Positions 1-7,605 are shown, numbered from the stretch's first letter. The stretch is 64,000 nt of DNA from Alkalibacillus almallahensis (GCF_011761495.1 NZ_JAASRU010000002.1:124001-188000); one strand, 5' to 3'. Made by a program: numbers and translations. Notes: a model not told the origin generated them from the sequence alone.

Positions 1-13
1 CGGAGGTAGCTTA

Positions 14-274
14 ATGGAGCGTGAACAACAATTAGAAGCAGAGATCAAAAAAGAAGAAAGCTGCATTGACTATTTATTTAGCCGATTAGATATCGAACTT
101 GACCATCGGAATTACGATAACGCATTAGCGCTTAATGAGGACCTAATCAAATCTATGAGACGTGCTCGTAAGTTAAAACATGAATATAACTACATGAAGC
201 ATTTGCAAATTGTAGCACAACAAATGCAAGCCGATGGGATTAACGCACAAATGATTTTTTGGCCAAAAAAATAG
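14..274 (+). CDS. Small coiled-coil phage protein, unknown function
   Basis: An 86-residue, highly charged protein with long predicted helices (Glu/Lys-rich N-terminus, then Arg/Lys-rich). A GGAGG site at 2-6 lies upstream of the ATG. It sits at the left edge of the early phage block, before the YqaI/YqaJ/RecT genes, so a role in early replication or recombination is possible but only inferred. I recognise no family. A 7-bp inverted repeat (274-280 with 287-293) lies at its stop codon without a following T run. Confidence 0.7.
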   Translation: MEREQQLEAEIKKEESCIDYLFSRLDIELDHRNYDNALALNEDLIKSMRRARKLKHEYNYMKHLQIVAQQMQADGINAQMIFWPKK

Positions 275-370
275 ACCGCTTGGCAGAGCGGTCATTAGAA
301 AGTCTGAATAAAAAACTTCTATCACGTTTATTATAAGCTTTTTGCGTGATGGGAGCAAGGAGGAATTGAC

Positions 371-565
371 GTGGAAAATCGTATGGTACTTGAAATGGAA
401 CGTCACTTATCAAGACAGCCTGTTGCCGAATGTTCGAATTGTCACACGGAATTTTACCAAGGGGATGCAGAAATAGTCATTTATGACAGTGAACACTTCT
501 GTGATCGCCAGTGCTTATCTGAGCACTTACTAGAAAACGCTGATTTCTGGGAGGTTGATTTGTAA
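371..565 (+). CDS. YqaI-like small zinc-finger phage protein
   Basis: A 64-residue protein from a GTG start, with AAGGAGG at 357-363. It has CxxC (CSNC) and CxxxC (CDRQC) pairs separated by about 20 residues, which suggests a single zinc site. Its size, its N-terminus and its position directly before a YqaJ-type exonuclease match YqaI of the B. subtilis skin element. The stop and the next ATG overlap by one base, so the two are translationally coupled. Function of YqaI is not established. Confidence 0.75.
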   Translation: MENRMVLEMERHLSRQPVAECSNCHTEFYQGDAEIVIYDSEHFCDRQCLSEHLLENADFWEVDL

Positions 566-1506
566 TGGCAGAAGTATTAGCGAGTACAAAAGATATGAGT
601 CGAGAAGAGTGGTTACATTGGCGTCAAAAAGGCATTGGTGGTTCAGACATTGCTGCCATTGCTGGCTTAAATAAATGGAAGTCACCAGCTCAAGTTTTTA
701 TGGAAAAAATCGATGAAGCGCCTGAAATTACCAATAACGAGGAAGCGATGTATTGGGGCAATGTGATGGAAGATGTTGTTTTGAAAGAGTTTGCCAATCG
801 AAGTGGACTCAAAACACGTAAGCGAAACGCGATTATTCAACATCCACAATATCCTTATATGTTGGCTAACGTTGACAGCTTGGTTGTTGGTAAACATGAA
901 GGTGTTGAAGCTAAAACAGCAAGTGAGTACGTGAAGGATCAATGGGAAGGTGACGAGATTCCAACACCTTATTTATTGCAGTGCCAATGGTATATGGCAG
1001 TGCTCAATTATGATGCATGGTGGATTGCGGTTCTAATCGGGGGCAACAAATTCGTTTATAAGAAGATTGAACGAGACGAGGAACTTATTGAGCGGCTCAT
1101 CGAGATTGCTAAAGACTTCTGGAACAATCATGTTTTAGCGGACAACCCACCTGAAATTGACGGTACAGACGCATCAACGAACTTACTCAAAGCGATGTAT
1201 CCTGAATCAACTAGCGATGAAGAAGTTGACTTAGAGAATGAATTGAATGGTTACTTTGATGCTTTGCAAGTGATTAAGTCAGAAATGGACGATTTAACGC
1301 AGCGCAAGAAAGAATATGAAAACAAGATTAAAGAGCAATTAGGTGAACATGAAGAAGGCTCGAGCGATCGTTTTATAGCTAAATGGAAAACAGTCAACTC
1401 CACGAACTTTGATAAGAAGAAACTGAAACAGGATTATCCTGATCTATACGAACAATACACGAAAGAGTCGAGTTATCGACGCTTTACATTCAAGGAGGTT
1501 AATTAA
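565..1506 (+). CDS. YqaJ-type phage exonuclease (lambda Exo-like)
   Basis: A 313-residue YqaJ viral recombinase-family nuclease. The N-terminus has the family segment GIGGSDIAAIAG (23-34). A conserved acidic region follows (E69 in the GNVMEDVV stretch), then D104 and the ExK motif EAK (115-117), which together form the PD-(D/E)XK metal site. It resects double-stranded DNA ends 5'-3' and works with the RecT annealase encoded immediately downstream, with one base between the genes. The C-terminal ~90 residues are a charged coiled coil. This is the B. subtilis skin yqaJ-yqaK arrangement. Confidence 0.93.
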   Translation: MAEVLASTKDMSREEWLHWRQKGIGGSDIAAIAGLNKWKSPAQVFMEKIDEAPEITNNEEAMYWGNVMEDVVLKEFANRSGLKTRKRNAIIQHPQYPYMLANVDSLVVGKHEGVEAKTASEYVKDQWEGDEIPTPYLLQCQWYMAVLNYDAWWIAVLIGGNKFVYKKIERDEELIERLIEIAKDFWNNHVLADNPPEIDGTDASTNLLKAMYPESTSDEEVDLENELNGYFDALQVIKSEMDDLTQRKKEYENKIKEQLGEHEEGSSDRFIAKWKTVNSTNFDKKKLKQDYPDLYEQYTKESSYRRFTFKEVN

Positions 1507-1507
1507 T

Positions 1508-2374
1508 ATGGCGACAAATGAAGCGGTTAAAAACCAATTAAATCAGAAGAAACAAAGTGAAGTGGAAGGGCAAAACAATAGCCCGAAAACGATTGAGGAT
1601 TATTTGAAAAAGATGGCTCCAGCTATGGAGCAAGCACTACCTAAACACATGGATGCCGATCGTTTAATGCGATTGGCAACGACAACGATTCGAACAACTC
1701 CCGAATTGAAACAAGCTGAAGTTGGCAGTTTGCTAGGTGCGGTTATGCAAGCAGCGCAATTAGGACTTGAACCAGGATTGATTGGTCATTGCTACTTGCT
1801 TCCATTCAAGAACAATAAAAAAGGTACAACTGAGGTTCAATTCATTATAGGTTACAAAGGCATGATTGACTTAGCACGACGTTCTGGCCAAATTCAAAAT
1901 ATTTACGCTCACGCTGTTTATGAAAACGACACATTCGATTATGAACTAGGTTTAGAACCGCGATTAGAACACAAGCCTACAATGGATAGTGATAAAGGGG
2001 CCTTTGTTGGCGCTTATGCTGTAGCCCACTTCAAAGATGGTGGTTATCAATTCGAGTTTATGCCAAAGGCGGACATTGAGAGACGCAAGCAACGTTCTAA
2101 AGCAGCTAATTCTAAGTATAGCCCTTGGGCTACCGATTACGAAGAAATGGCAAAGAAAACGGTTATCCGTCACATGTGGAAGTACCTACCGATTTCTGTC
2201 GAGATTCAAAAAGCAGCATCAGAAGATGAAACGACACGACAAGATATCACAGACGAAGCAAAATCCGTCTACGATCAAGACTATATTGATGTAAATATTA
2301 ACGAATCCGTTCAAGAGGAAGCACAACAAGCTTTAGATGATGCAAACCAAGCGGACGAGGATAGCAATGAGTAG
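1508..2374 (+). CDS. recT: RecT-family single-strand annealing recombinase
   Basis: A 288-residue RecT/YqaK-type protein. It shows the family core, including LGLEPGLIGHCYLLPF near residues 85-100 and the FIIGYKGMIDLARRSG segment near residue 120. The acidic, Gln-rich tail (last ~45 residues) is typical. The protein coats single-stranded DNA made by the YqaJ nuclease and anneals homologous strands during phage recombination. A GGAGG site (1494-1498) lies in the end of the upstream gene. The stop overlaps the start of the next small gene. Confidence 0.95.
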   Translation: MATNEAVKNQLNQKKQSEVEGQNNSPKTIEDYLKKMAPAMEQALPKHMDADRLMRLATTTIRTTPELKQAEVGSLLGAVMQAAQLGLEPGLIGHCYLLPFKNNKKGTTEVQFIIGYKGMIDLARRSGQIQNIYAHAVYENDTFDYELGLEPRLEHKPTMDSDKGAFVGAYAVAHFKDGGYQFEFMPKADIERRKQRSKAANSKYSPWATDYEEMAKKTVIRHMWKYLPISVEIQKAASEDETTRQDITDEAKSVYDQDYIDVNINESVQEEAQQALDDANQADEDSNE

Positions 2375-2543
2375 AATCATAGACATTCCACATGATTACA
2401 AGTGGATGGCTAAACAAGCTAAAGAACCTGGAGCGTTTTTTAAACGGTATGTGGCGGCTTACGTCCGTCACAACCATCCAGGTTATGAGTTAGTCAAGAT
2501 TAACAAAATGAAGGCTGAAATCAAGAAGGTGAATAACGAATGA
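2367..2543 (+). CDS. Small phage protein between RecT and the replication protein
   Basis: A 58-residue basic protein. The ATG at 2367 was chosen over upstream in-frame codons because GAGG at 2357-2360 lies seven bases upstream and the start overlaps the recT stop, as in a coupled operon. It overlaps the next start by four bases (ATGA). No motif is recognised; similar small proteins often separate RecT from DnaD-like genes in Bacillaceae phages. Confidence 0.7.
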   Translation: MSRIIDIPHDYKWMAKQAKEPGAFFKRYVAAYVRHNHPGYELVKINKMKAEIKKVNNE

Positions 2544-3322
2544 ATTACCTTAAAGAGCTTAATACGTTTCATGAGTGGCTTGATACGAATCCTTTACCCA
2601 GTGGGGCTATTGTTTTGTGGTACGCATTGATGGCTATAAACAATAAAACTAACTGGCAGGATGAGTTCACGGTTGCGAATGCAACGTTGCAAGCTAAAAC
2701 GGGTTTATCAAGACAACAATTACATCGTGCAAGAACAGATTTAATTAACGTAGGTCGTATTCAATACAAAAAATCAAATCGTGTGAATCAAGCTGGAAAA
2801 TATTCGATTGTGAGTTTTGATACACGAGCCGAGCACAAAGCGGACACAAAAGAATACACGAGCCGAGCACAAAGCGGACAAGAATTGAACACATTAGTTA
2901 GACATAAACAAGACGTAAACGAGACTAATTATCCGCCGCATAACGTGCGCGGGGAAAACGACACATCGAACGACACTAAAACCGAACGTGAATTCGAGCC
3001 AACCATCTTGGAGAAGTATATGCAATTCCGTGCTCAATATTTCCAAAAGGGCGGTTTTCAGACGAGCCCTACTGATCAACAAGCAGCTAAGGAACTTTAC
3101 GAAAGTGGTATTCCGTTAGACGACGCCCTGTACTGGCTTGAAAAGCGGTTCGAAACCTACACACCTAAACATTCAAGAGACTCGATCAATTCGTTAGGCT
3201 ACTGCGTTGGGTTTATATTAGATCGCTATCACGAAGAACAAGAGAAGCAAAGCAAAGTCACTCAGATATCCCAAGCACAAGATAAACAAAGCGATCAACA
3301 GCAATACAATTACGGTTTTTAA
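2540..3322 (+). CDS. Phage replication initiation protein, DnaD/YqaL-like
   Basis: A 260-residue protein. The N-terminal ~95 residues form a winged-helix-like region (LWYALMAINNK, then a helix-turn-helix with TGLSRQQLHRARTDL). A polar linker follows at 96-150. The C-terminal ~75-residue helical domain (LEKYMQFRAQYF to GFILDRYHEE) resembles DnaD-type domains. It sits before a DnaC-like ATPase, the YqaL-YqaM order. The likely role is to recognise the phage origin and recruit the helicase loader. The linker contains a short repeat (TRAEHKADTKEYTSRAQSG). Confidence 0.8.
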   Translation: MNYLKELNTFHEWLDTNPLPSGAIVLWYALMAINNKTNWQDEFTVANATLQAKTGLSRQQLHRARTDLINVGRIQYKKSNRVNQAGKYSIVSFDTRAEHKADTKEYTSRAQSGQELNTLVRHKQDVNETNYPPHNVRGENDTSNDTKTEREFEPTILEKYMQFRAQYFQKGGFQTSPTDQQAAKELYESGIPLDDALYWLEKRFETYTPKHSRDSINSLGYCVGFILDRYHEEQEKQSKVTQISQAQDKQSDQQQYNYGF

Positions 3323-3334
3323 GGCGGTGAAGAC

Positions 3335-4144
3335 ATGAAGTCAGCTGAAAAGATTCTAAACGTAGATACGCAACCTCAGCTTTTGAACGACTATATGTGT
3401 GACGGTTGCGGTGAGCAAGTGCAAGAGAAGTCAGTTGTGATACCAGTTGGCCCCAAAAAAGGTGAGCGAACAACGGTTCATGACGGTTGCCGATGCGAAG
3501 ATAGAGAATTGGCTAAAAAAGCAATTCAGAATCGACAACAAGCCATTGAGCGCAAAAACCAAACGATATTTAAGCAGCAATCATTGCTCAACCAGTCGCT
3601 TTGGAACGCAGCATTTGAAAACTATGAAGCTACTAACGACGATCTAGCCAAGGCGAAAGAGAGATTACAAGATTTTGCTGAAACGTTTACGCGAGATAAT
3701 CCGCAGAGTTTTATTATCAATGGCAATTATGGCACTGGTAAAAGCCATTTATCCGTTGCCGTGACAAAACGTTTGATGGAAAGAGGTTATAGCTGTTTAT
3801 TCCTGTCTGTTCCCAAACTACTAAGCAAGATTAAGGAAACGTATAACCGCAACTCTGATTTTTCCGAGTATGAAGTCATGGAGTTTGTTCAGTCTGTTGA
3901 CTTACTTGTCTTAGACGATCTGGGAGCAGAATATACGAACTTACGAAAAGAAAATGACAACTGGACCCAAACAAAGTTATTTGAAGTGATCGATAGTCGA
4001 GCAGGCAAGAGCACGATCTACACGACGAACTTAGATAGCGAGGAACTCGTGAAAAAAATTAACGAACGGAATCTATCACGCGTTATGGATAATGTCGAAG
4101 TTGTAAAGATGTTCGGCAAGGATTACCGACGGAAGGAGTTTTAA
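3335..4144 (+). CDS. DnaC-like helicase loader ATPase
   Basis: A 269-residue AAA+ protein of the DnaC/DnaI/IstB type. An N-terminal zinc-ribbon-like part has CDGC at 22-25 and CRC at 52-54. Walker A GNYGTGKS is at 130-137 and Walker B LVLDDLGAE at 191-199. An arginine-rich end (NLSRVMDNVEVVKMFGKDYRR) fits the box VII/sensor region. It would load the host replicative helicase onto phage DNA. A GGCGGTGA site lies just upstream. It is the counterpart of skin YqaM. Confidence 0.92.
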   Translation: MKSAEKILNVDTQPQLLNDYMCDGCGEQVQEKSVVIPVGPKKGERTTVHDGCRCEDRELAKKAIQNRQQAIERKNQTIFKQQSLLNQSLWNAAFENYEATNDDLAKAKERLQDFAETFTRDNPQSFIINGNYGTGKSHLSVAVTKRLMERGYSCLFLSVPKLLSKIKETYNRNSDFSEYEVMEFVQSVDLLVLDDLGAEYTNLRKENDNWTQTKLFEVIDSRAGKSTIYTTNLDSEELVKKINERNLSRVMDNVEVVKMFGKDYRRKEF

Positions 4145-4145
4145 T

Positions 4146-4322
4146 ATGTGTAACGGAAATGGCGTTGTCTGGGTGGAAGTGCTTCCAGGCGCCTATGATT
4201 TACAAAGATGCGACTGTGAAAATTGCGAAGGCGTTCAGCTGCGGAAAGAACCAATTGAGCAGACATTCAAAAAGTGGGACGCATACATCGAACAAGAACA
4301 ACGAATGAAGGGGGTTGTTTAA
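4146..4322 (+). CDS. Small cysteine-rich phage protein
   Basis: A 58-residue protein with an N-terminal CNGNG and a CDCENC cluster (22-27), resembling a small zinc knuckle. GGAAGGAG (4131-4138) precedes the ATG, and its TAA directly abuts the resolvase ATG. It lies in an unbroken operon between the helicase loader and the RuvC-like resolvase. Function unknown; it may bind nucleic acid or a replication protein. Confidence 0.65.
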   Translation: MCNGNGVVWVEVLPGAYDLQRCDCENCEGVQLRKEPIEQTFKKWDAYIEQEQRMKGVV

Positions 4323-4847
4323 ATGCGATACATCGGTTTAGATCCAAGCACTAAAACAGGATTTGTCGTGATGGACGAGCAAGGGGAAGTGCTCGATATG
4401 AAAGAAATTAAGCCAAAATCAAAACAGGATCCTGAGCGTTTCGGTGAACTAGCTGAATTAGTTGGCATGGAGATTGAACAAGGTGACAAAGTCATTATCG
4501 AAGGCTTTTCTTATGGTTCGAAAGGTGCTGCGGTGTCAACGCAATACGGTATCGGTTGGCTGATACGTTCGAAGCTCGTTGAACTAAGCAACTTAGACGT
4601 GATTAATCGTTACGTGGAAGTGACTCCCAATGGACTTAAAAAGTTCGCAACCGGTAAAGGCAACACGAAAAAAGAGGACATGATTTTGCCGATTAATGAT
4701 CGCTGGGGATTTAGAAATCCATCTGACAACATTCGAGATGCTTATGTGCTTGCTCAAATCGGACGGTATTTAGATGGTCGTGAAAAGCCAACAGCGTTTC
4801 AGAGAGATGTTTTAGATAAGCTTCATGAAAATGAGGTAGCGTTATGA
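4323..4847 (+). CDS. RuvC-like Holliday junction resolvase, phage type
   Basis: A 174-residue RNase H-fold nuclease. The RuvC catalytic pattern is visible: D7 in GLDPST, E60 in IIEGFSYG, and the acidic pair D135/D139 in SDNIRDAY. It cleaves branched DNA from recombination and replication so the genome can be packaged. It takes the position held by RusA-type YqaN in the skin element. The SD AAGGGGG is at 4308-4314. Its stop overlaps the ATG of the next small gene. Confidence 0.88.
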   Translation: MRYIGLDPSTKTGFVVMDEQGEVLDMKEIKPKSKQDPERFGELAELVGMEIEQGDKVIIEGFSYGSKGAAVSTQYGIGWLIRSKLVELSNLDVINRYVEVTPNGLKKFATGKGNTKKEDMILPINDRWGFRNPSDNIRDAYVLAQIGRYLDGREKPTAFQRDVLDKLHENEVAL

Positions 4848-4960
4848 AAAAGCTATACGTTCGAGAAGAGAAATGGCGCAATTCTGAAGGGGAGCATTTG
4901 GTTGATGTTAAGACGTTCTTTAGTCAGCCGAAGCGGTTTGATTATATTGTCTTTGTTTGA
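4844..4960 (+). CDS. Very small phage protein (38 aa)
   Basis: It starts at an ATG that overlaps the resolvase stop (ATGA), a common coupling signal in phage early operons. The product is charged with an aromatic C-terminus (FDYIVFV). No family is recognised. The coupling and GAGGTAG at 4834-4840 are the main support. Confidence 0.5.
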   Translation: MKKLYVREEKWRNSEGEHLVDVKTFFSQPKRFDYIVFV

Positions 4961-4989
4961 AAATGAAAAATTTAGAAAGAGGGGTAAAC

Positions 4990-5097
4990 ATGAAATTAAA
5001 ATGTTTTTTCAAAGGTCACTATTGGGCCTGGAGCTTAACCAGAACAAGTAAGTATAAATGTTTACGTTGCGGAAAACGAAAGAAGATTGTGAGATAG
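4990..5097 (+). CDS. Cys-rich small phage protein (35 aa)
   Basis: AGAGGGG (4978-4984) sits at good distance before the ATG. The 35-residue product has an N-terminal C-F-F-K-G-H-Y-W-A-W stretch and a C-terminal CLRCGKRKK zinc-ribbon half. The H-W plus CxxCG layout matches a type of tiny zinc-binding protein common in phage early operons. Function unknown. Confidence 0.6.
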   Translation: MKLKCFFKGHYWAWSLTRTSKYKCLRCGKRKKIVR

Positions 5098-5110
5098 AAA
5101 GGGTGATTGA

Positions 5111-5449
5111 ATGCGTAAGGGTGTCGAACAATTAGAAACAGAAAACTTAAACATAATAACATCAAAAATTCAGCAGTGGGCTAAAGATCGCAACTTACAC
5201 ACAGCTGATCCAAACAAGCAAATGTTGAAACTCATGGAAGAGGTTGGTGAATTAGCGCAAGGTTTAGCTAAAACTAATGAAAAGCAGATTGTTGATGCAA
5301 TAGGTGACGTCTATGTTGTATTAACAATCTTATCCATGCAGCTTGAATTTGATATCAGTGAGTGCATTGAATACGCCTATGATGAAATCAAAGATAGAAA
5401 AGGCCAGATGGTGAATGGCGTGTTTGTGAAAGAAAGTGATTTAATGTGA
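5111..5449 (+). CDS. MazG-like nucleotide pyrophosphohydrolase
   Basis: A 112-residue all-alpha NTP pyrophosphatase. The EExxE motif (E43, E44, E47 in LMEEVGELAQ) and the DxxGD motif (D62, D66) form the magnesium site. In phages such enzymes hydrolyse (d)NTPs, thought to adjust nucleotide pools or lower the alarmone response; substrate here is not predictable. The SD AAAGGGTG is at 5099-5106. The stop overlaps the next GTG start. Confidence 0.88.
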   Translation: MRKGVEQLETENLNIITSKIQQWAKDRNLHTADPNKQMLKLMEEVGELAQGLAKTNEKQIVDAIGDVYVVLTILSMQLEFDISECIEYAYDEIKDRKGQMVNGVFVKESDLM

Positions 5450-5577
5450 AACAGAAAGGTGACAAGTACAGACCAATCGTCAAAGTTGCTAAAGTCAAAA
5501 AGGCTATTCCTACTGTGATTTATGTAAGCGGCAGACGGTATGTGTATGATCCTAAAAACGAGGAGGCTAATCCATAG
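5446..5577 (+). CDS. Very small basic phage protein (43 aa)
   Basis: A GTG start overlaps the MazG-like stop (GTGA). The product is Lys/Arg-rich with a Tyr-rich end (RRYVYDPKNEE). A GAGGAGG near its 3' end could serve the next tiny frame. No family is recognised. Support is the operon position and the overlap alone. Confidence 0.45.
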   Translation: MKQKGDKYRPIVKVAKVKKAIPTVIYVSGRRYVYDPKNEEANP

Positions 5578-5651
5578 ACATTAGCTTTATTGTGGCGCTG
5601 CTCCTGGTTTGGGTAATAGGTGGAATTTATATTTTAAGTAAGGAGAGATAG
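5574..5651 (+). CDS. Possible 25-aa membrane peptide with non-standard start
   Basis: After GAGGAGG at 5559-5565 an open frame begins at ATA (5574), overlapping the preceding stop, and runs to a TAG at 5649-5651. It encodes one hydrophobic helix ([17 protein letters not shown]) and a basic tail. If ATA is not used, GTG at 5592 gives a shorter peptide. The SD spacing favours ATA, but such starts are rare. Confidence 0.35.
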   Translation: MDISFIVALLLVWVIGGIYILSKER

Positions 5652-5653
5652 AC

Positions 5654-6106
5654 ATGTTGAATCGGTCAGTGCTAACTGGACGCCTTACGAAGGATCCAGA
5701 TCTAAGGTATACCAATAATGGTGTGGCGGTCGCCAATTTTACGATAGCTGTCAATCGTCCATTTCAAAATCAAAATGGCGAACAGGAAGCCGACTTTATT
5801 AACTGCGTGATTTGGCGTAAACCGGCTGAAAACCTGGCGCAATACATGGGGAAAGGTAGCATGGTCGGTGTTGATGGACGTATTCAAACCCGCAGCTATG
5901 ACAATCAAGAGGGCAAGCGCATCTTCATAACAGAAGTGGTAGCAGAAAGTGTACAGTTTCTCGAAACAAAGCAAAGTAATCAAAATCAGGGCAATAACCC
6001 TCAACAATCAAAACAAAACACACAGAGCCAAAGTGAAAGCTCTAAACAGTCGTTAGAAGATGTAGGCGAGCCAGTAGATTTACAGGATGATGATTTACCA
6101 TTTTGA
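5654..6106 (+). CDS. ssb: Single-stranded DNA-binding protein
   Basis: A 150-residue SSB with an N-terminal OB fold ([20 protein letters not shown], aromatic residues in [18 protein letters not shown]). A Gln/Asn/Ser-rich linker spans 105-135, and the acidic tail DDDLPF is the docking peptide for RecO, PriA and other partners. The length matches phage SSBs and is shorter than the host protein. AAGGAGAG lies before the ATG. It would protect single-stranded DNA during phage replication and recombination. Confidence 0.95.
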   Translation: MLNRSVLTGRLTKDPDLRYTNNGVAVANFTIAVNRPFQNQNGEQEADFINCVIWRKPAENLAQYMGKGSMVGVDGRIQTRSYDNQEGKRIFITEVVAESVQFLETKQSNQNQGNNPQQSKQNTQSQSESSKQSLEDVGEPVDLQDDDLPF

Positions 6107-6119
6107 AGGAGTGATAGAA

Positions 6120-6218
6120 ATGAGATTTAACTGGGCATGGTTGATGCTAGGTGCTTATGCGTTATCGATTATTGGACTAGCGTTATTGATTTATTCGCTT
6201 TTTGCAATTGCAGTATAA
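6120..6218 (+). CDS. Small single-helix membrane protein (32 aa)
   Basis: AAGGAGTGATAG immediately after ssb leads into an ATG. The product is almost entirely one transmembrane helix with Arg and Asn at the N-terminus. It is the last gene of this early operon. Function unknown. Confidence 0.55.
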   Translation: MRFNWAWLMLGAYALSIIGLALLIYSLFAIAV

Positions 6219-6256
6219 GTGTTATTCAATAAATGAAGAAATAATCCAGTTAAGTT

Positions 6257-6278
6257 GGAAGGGAATGAGTTCCCTTCC
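6257..6278. terminator. Hairpin between converging early operon and cheY-like gene
   Basis: A 9-bp perfect stem (6257-6265 with 6270-6278, GGAAGGGAA arm) and a 4-base loop lie between two convergent transcription units. There is no long T run on either side, so termination activity is uncertain. Confidence 0.5.
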
Positions 6279-6293
6279 TCTTGGACTGTTATG

Positions 6294-6656
6294 TCAAATG
6301 ACAGGGATACTGTTAAGAGTGTGGATTAAAGAGTCAAAATGTGGTTTTATGATATAGCCTTTAGCACCAAATGTCATGGCAAGGTTTATGGTGTGATCTT
6401 GGCCAATTGAGCTACAAATAATGACGTTGGCTTTTGGGTCTTCTTGTATAATTTCTTTGAGGACGTCAAGGCCATTCAGGTCACCCATATTCAAATCTAG
6501 AATTACGAAGTCGGGAAGGTATTGCAGATATTGGTTTAAAGCACCAGCTCCACAAGAAGCTTCTGCAATGACTGTATATTGGTTTGATTCATTCAAAATT
6601 GAAGTGATCCATTTTCGCATAAATTTTGAATCGTCTGCTAATAAAACAGTATTCAT
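6294..6656 (-). CDS. CheY-like stand-alone response regulator (prophage cargo gene)
   Basis: A 120-residue receiver domain with no output domain. All key residues are present: the acidic pair D8/D9, phosphoacceptor D54 in VILDLNM, switch Ser in IICSSIGQ (82-83) and K104 in GYIIKP. The sequence pattern (FMRKWI, GAKGYIIKP) is close to the chemotaxis CheY type. The gene opposes all neighbouring phage genes. AAAGGAGAG lies before the ATG, and a cyclic-di-GMP-I riboswitch occupies its 5' leader. It may divert phosphate from, or mimic, the host chemotaxis regulator; this is inference. No histidine kinase lies nearby. Confidence 0.92.
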   Translation of the reverse strand: MNTVLLADDSKFMRKWITSILNESNQYTVIAEASCGAGALNQYLQYLPDFVILDLNMGDLNGLDVLKEIIQEDPKANVIICSSIGQDHTINLAMTFGAKGYIIKPHFDSLIHTLNSIPVI

Positions 6657-6694
6657 TTTATTCTCTCCTTTAGCATCTTTGGCAATTTAGGAAA

Positions 6695-6764
6695 GGCAGC
6701 CCGGCTATCATAGTTTAAACCTTAGACCCGTGGCTTTGCGTCTTTTACTTTCGTAAAATTTGCC
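6695..6764 (-). promoter_or_regulatory. Cyclic-di-GMP-I (GEMM-I) riboswitch
   Basis: Read on the minus strand the RNA has a P1 pairing (GGCA at the 5' edge with UGCC at the 3' edge). It has a 6-bp hairpin capped by a GAAA tetraloop, then GACGCAAAGCCACGGG, a tetraloop-receptor-like UCUAAG...UAUGA pair around a short hairpin, and UAGCCGGGCUGCC. These are the hallmark elements of the GEMM-I aptamer. It lies 38 bases before the cheY-like ATG. The CCUUU at its 3' edge can pair with AAAGG of the Shine-Dalgarno, so a translational ON switch is possible. Confidence 0.92.
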
Positions 6765-6867
6765 ATATATAGAATAGTACCATAATTAAACAAAGTTTTA
6801 CATGTTTCGACAAAAGTTTACGGAATTGAAGGTTGGGGTTACATAGATTAAAATAGGAGTGATTAAT

Positions 6868-7065
6868 ATGCGCGCGAAAAATGTACCAGTAGATATGGAT
6901 AATCGACAAATATCTGTCGATATAGAAGGTGATGAGCCTTTCTGTATTGTATATTCAGATGGGAAGGCCAAAATCACCAAGCTACCTACTCATGGTGAAA
7001 CGAAGGTTATCACGCATCAAGGTAAGGTGAAGCGGGTAAAATTTGATGAGGGGGAAGAGTTTTGA
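6868..7065 (+). CDS. xtrA: XtrA/YqaO family phage protein
   Basis: A 65-residue protein. The C-terminal half (HGETKVITHQGKVKRVKFDE) is the signature of XtrA of PBSX and YqaO of the skin element. ATG 6868 was chosen because AGGAGTG (6854-6860) has optimal spacing; the GTG at 6859 lies inside the SD. Function is not established; in PBSX it sits near the late regulator, as here. Confidence 0.85.
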   Translation: MRAKNVPVDMDNRQISVDIEGDEPFCIVYSDGKAKITKLPTHGETKVITHQGKVKRVKFDEGEEF

Positions 7066-7589
7066 ATAAGTATCTTAATACTTTAATTACTGACCCTAGT
7101 TTTGTTGGGTCACTTATTGGATCTCTGATTACTGGAACAGTTGCTGTAATCATTTTAGGTATCCAAATAAGAGATAAAAATAAGACTATTAGAAGTGAAG
7201 AGAATAAAAAATTTGTAATTGCTGTAGAATTAATTAAAACACATATTCATTATACTCTATTGCAAATAGATGATATTTTAAAAACTGATGGGAATAATGT
7301 ATCTTCGTTGGTTTTAACGCTTGATAAACATTTAATTGATACCAATAAATTGGTACACGAGGTTGATATCACAACTATTAAAGATTCTGTGTTTAAAGAA
7401 TTTCAAATGGTGAGGGAGTGTATTAAAAGTCTGAATGACTTAACTCACGAATTAATTTCAGATCAATCAAATGATATAATATTAGATGAGAGTGACCTAG
7501 ATTATATTAGTAATATTTATCAAAAATTAGAATCAGCTAATAAAATTTTAATAAATGAAGCCGAAAAATCTAAAGAAAAAATTAAATAG
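7062..7589 (+). CDS. Membrane-anchored helical protein, unknown
   Basis: A 175-residue protein from TTG 7062 overlapping the xtrA stop, with GAGGGGGAAG (7048-7057) as SD. An N-terminal transmembrane helix (SLIGSLITGTVAVIILGIQI, about 17-36) is followed by about 135 residues of soluble helix. The gene is clearly more AT-rich than its neighbours (many ATA and TTA codons), a sign of separate origin. No family is recognised. A cargo or superinfection-exclusion role is possible but unproven. Confidence 0.7.
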   Translation: MNKYLNTLITDPSFVGSLIGSLITGTVAVIILGIQIRDKNKTIRSEENKKFVIAVELIKTHIHYTLLQIDDILKTDGNNVSSLVLTLDKHLIDTNKLVHEVDITTIKDSVFKEFQMVRECIKSLNDLTHELISDQSNDIILDESDLDYISNIYQKLESANKILINEAEKSKEKIK

Positions 7590-7605
7590 TTCTACCAGCC
7601 AACTG

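Noticed and set aside
6765-6815. Sigma-D (motility) promoter before the riboswitch
   Set aside because: TAAA-15-GGTACTAT matches only 4 of 8 bases of the -10 consensus; too weak to call.
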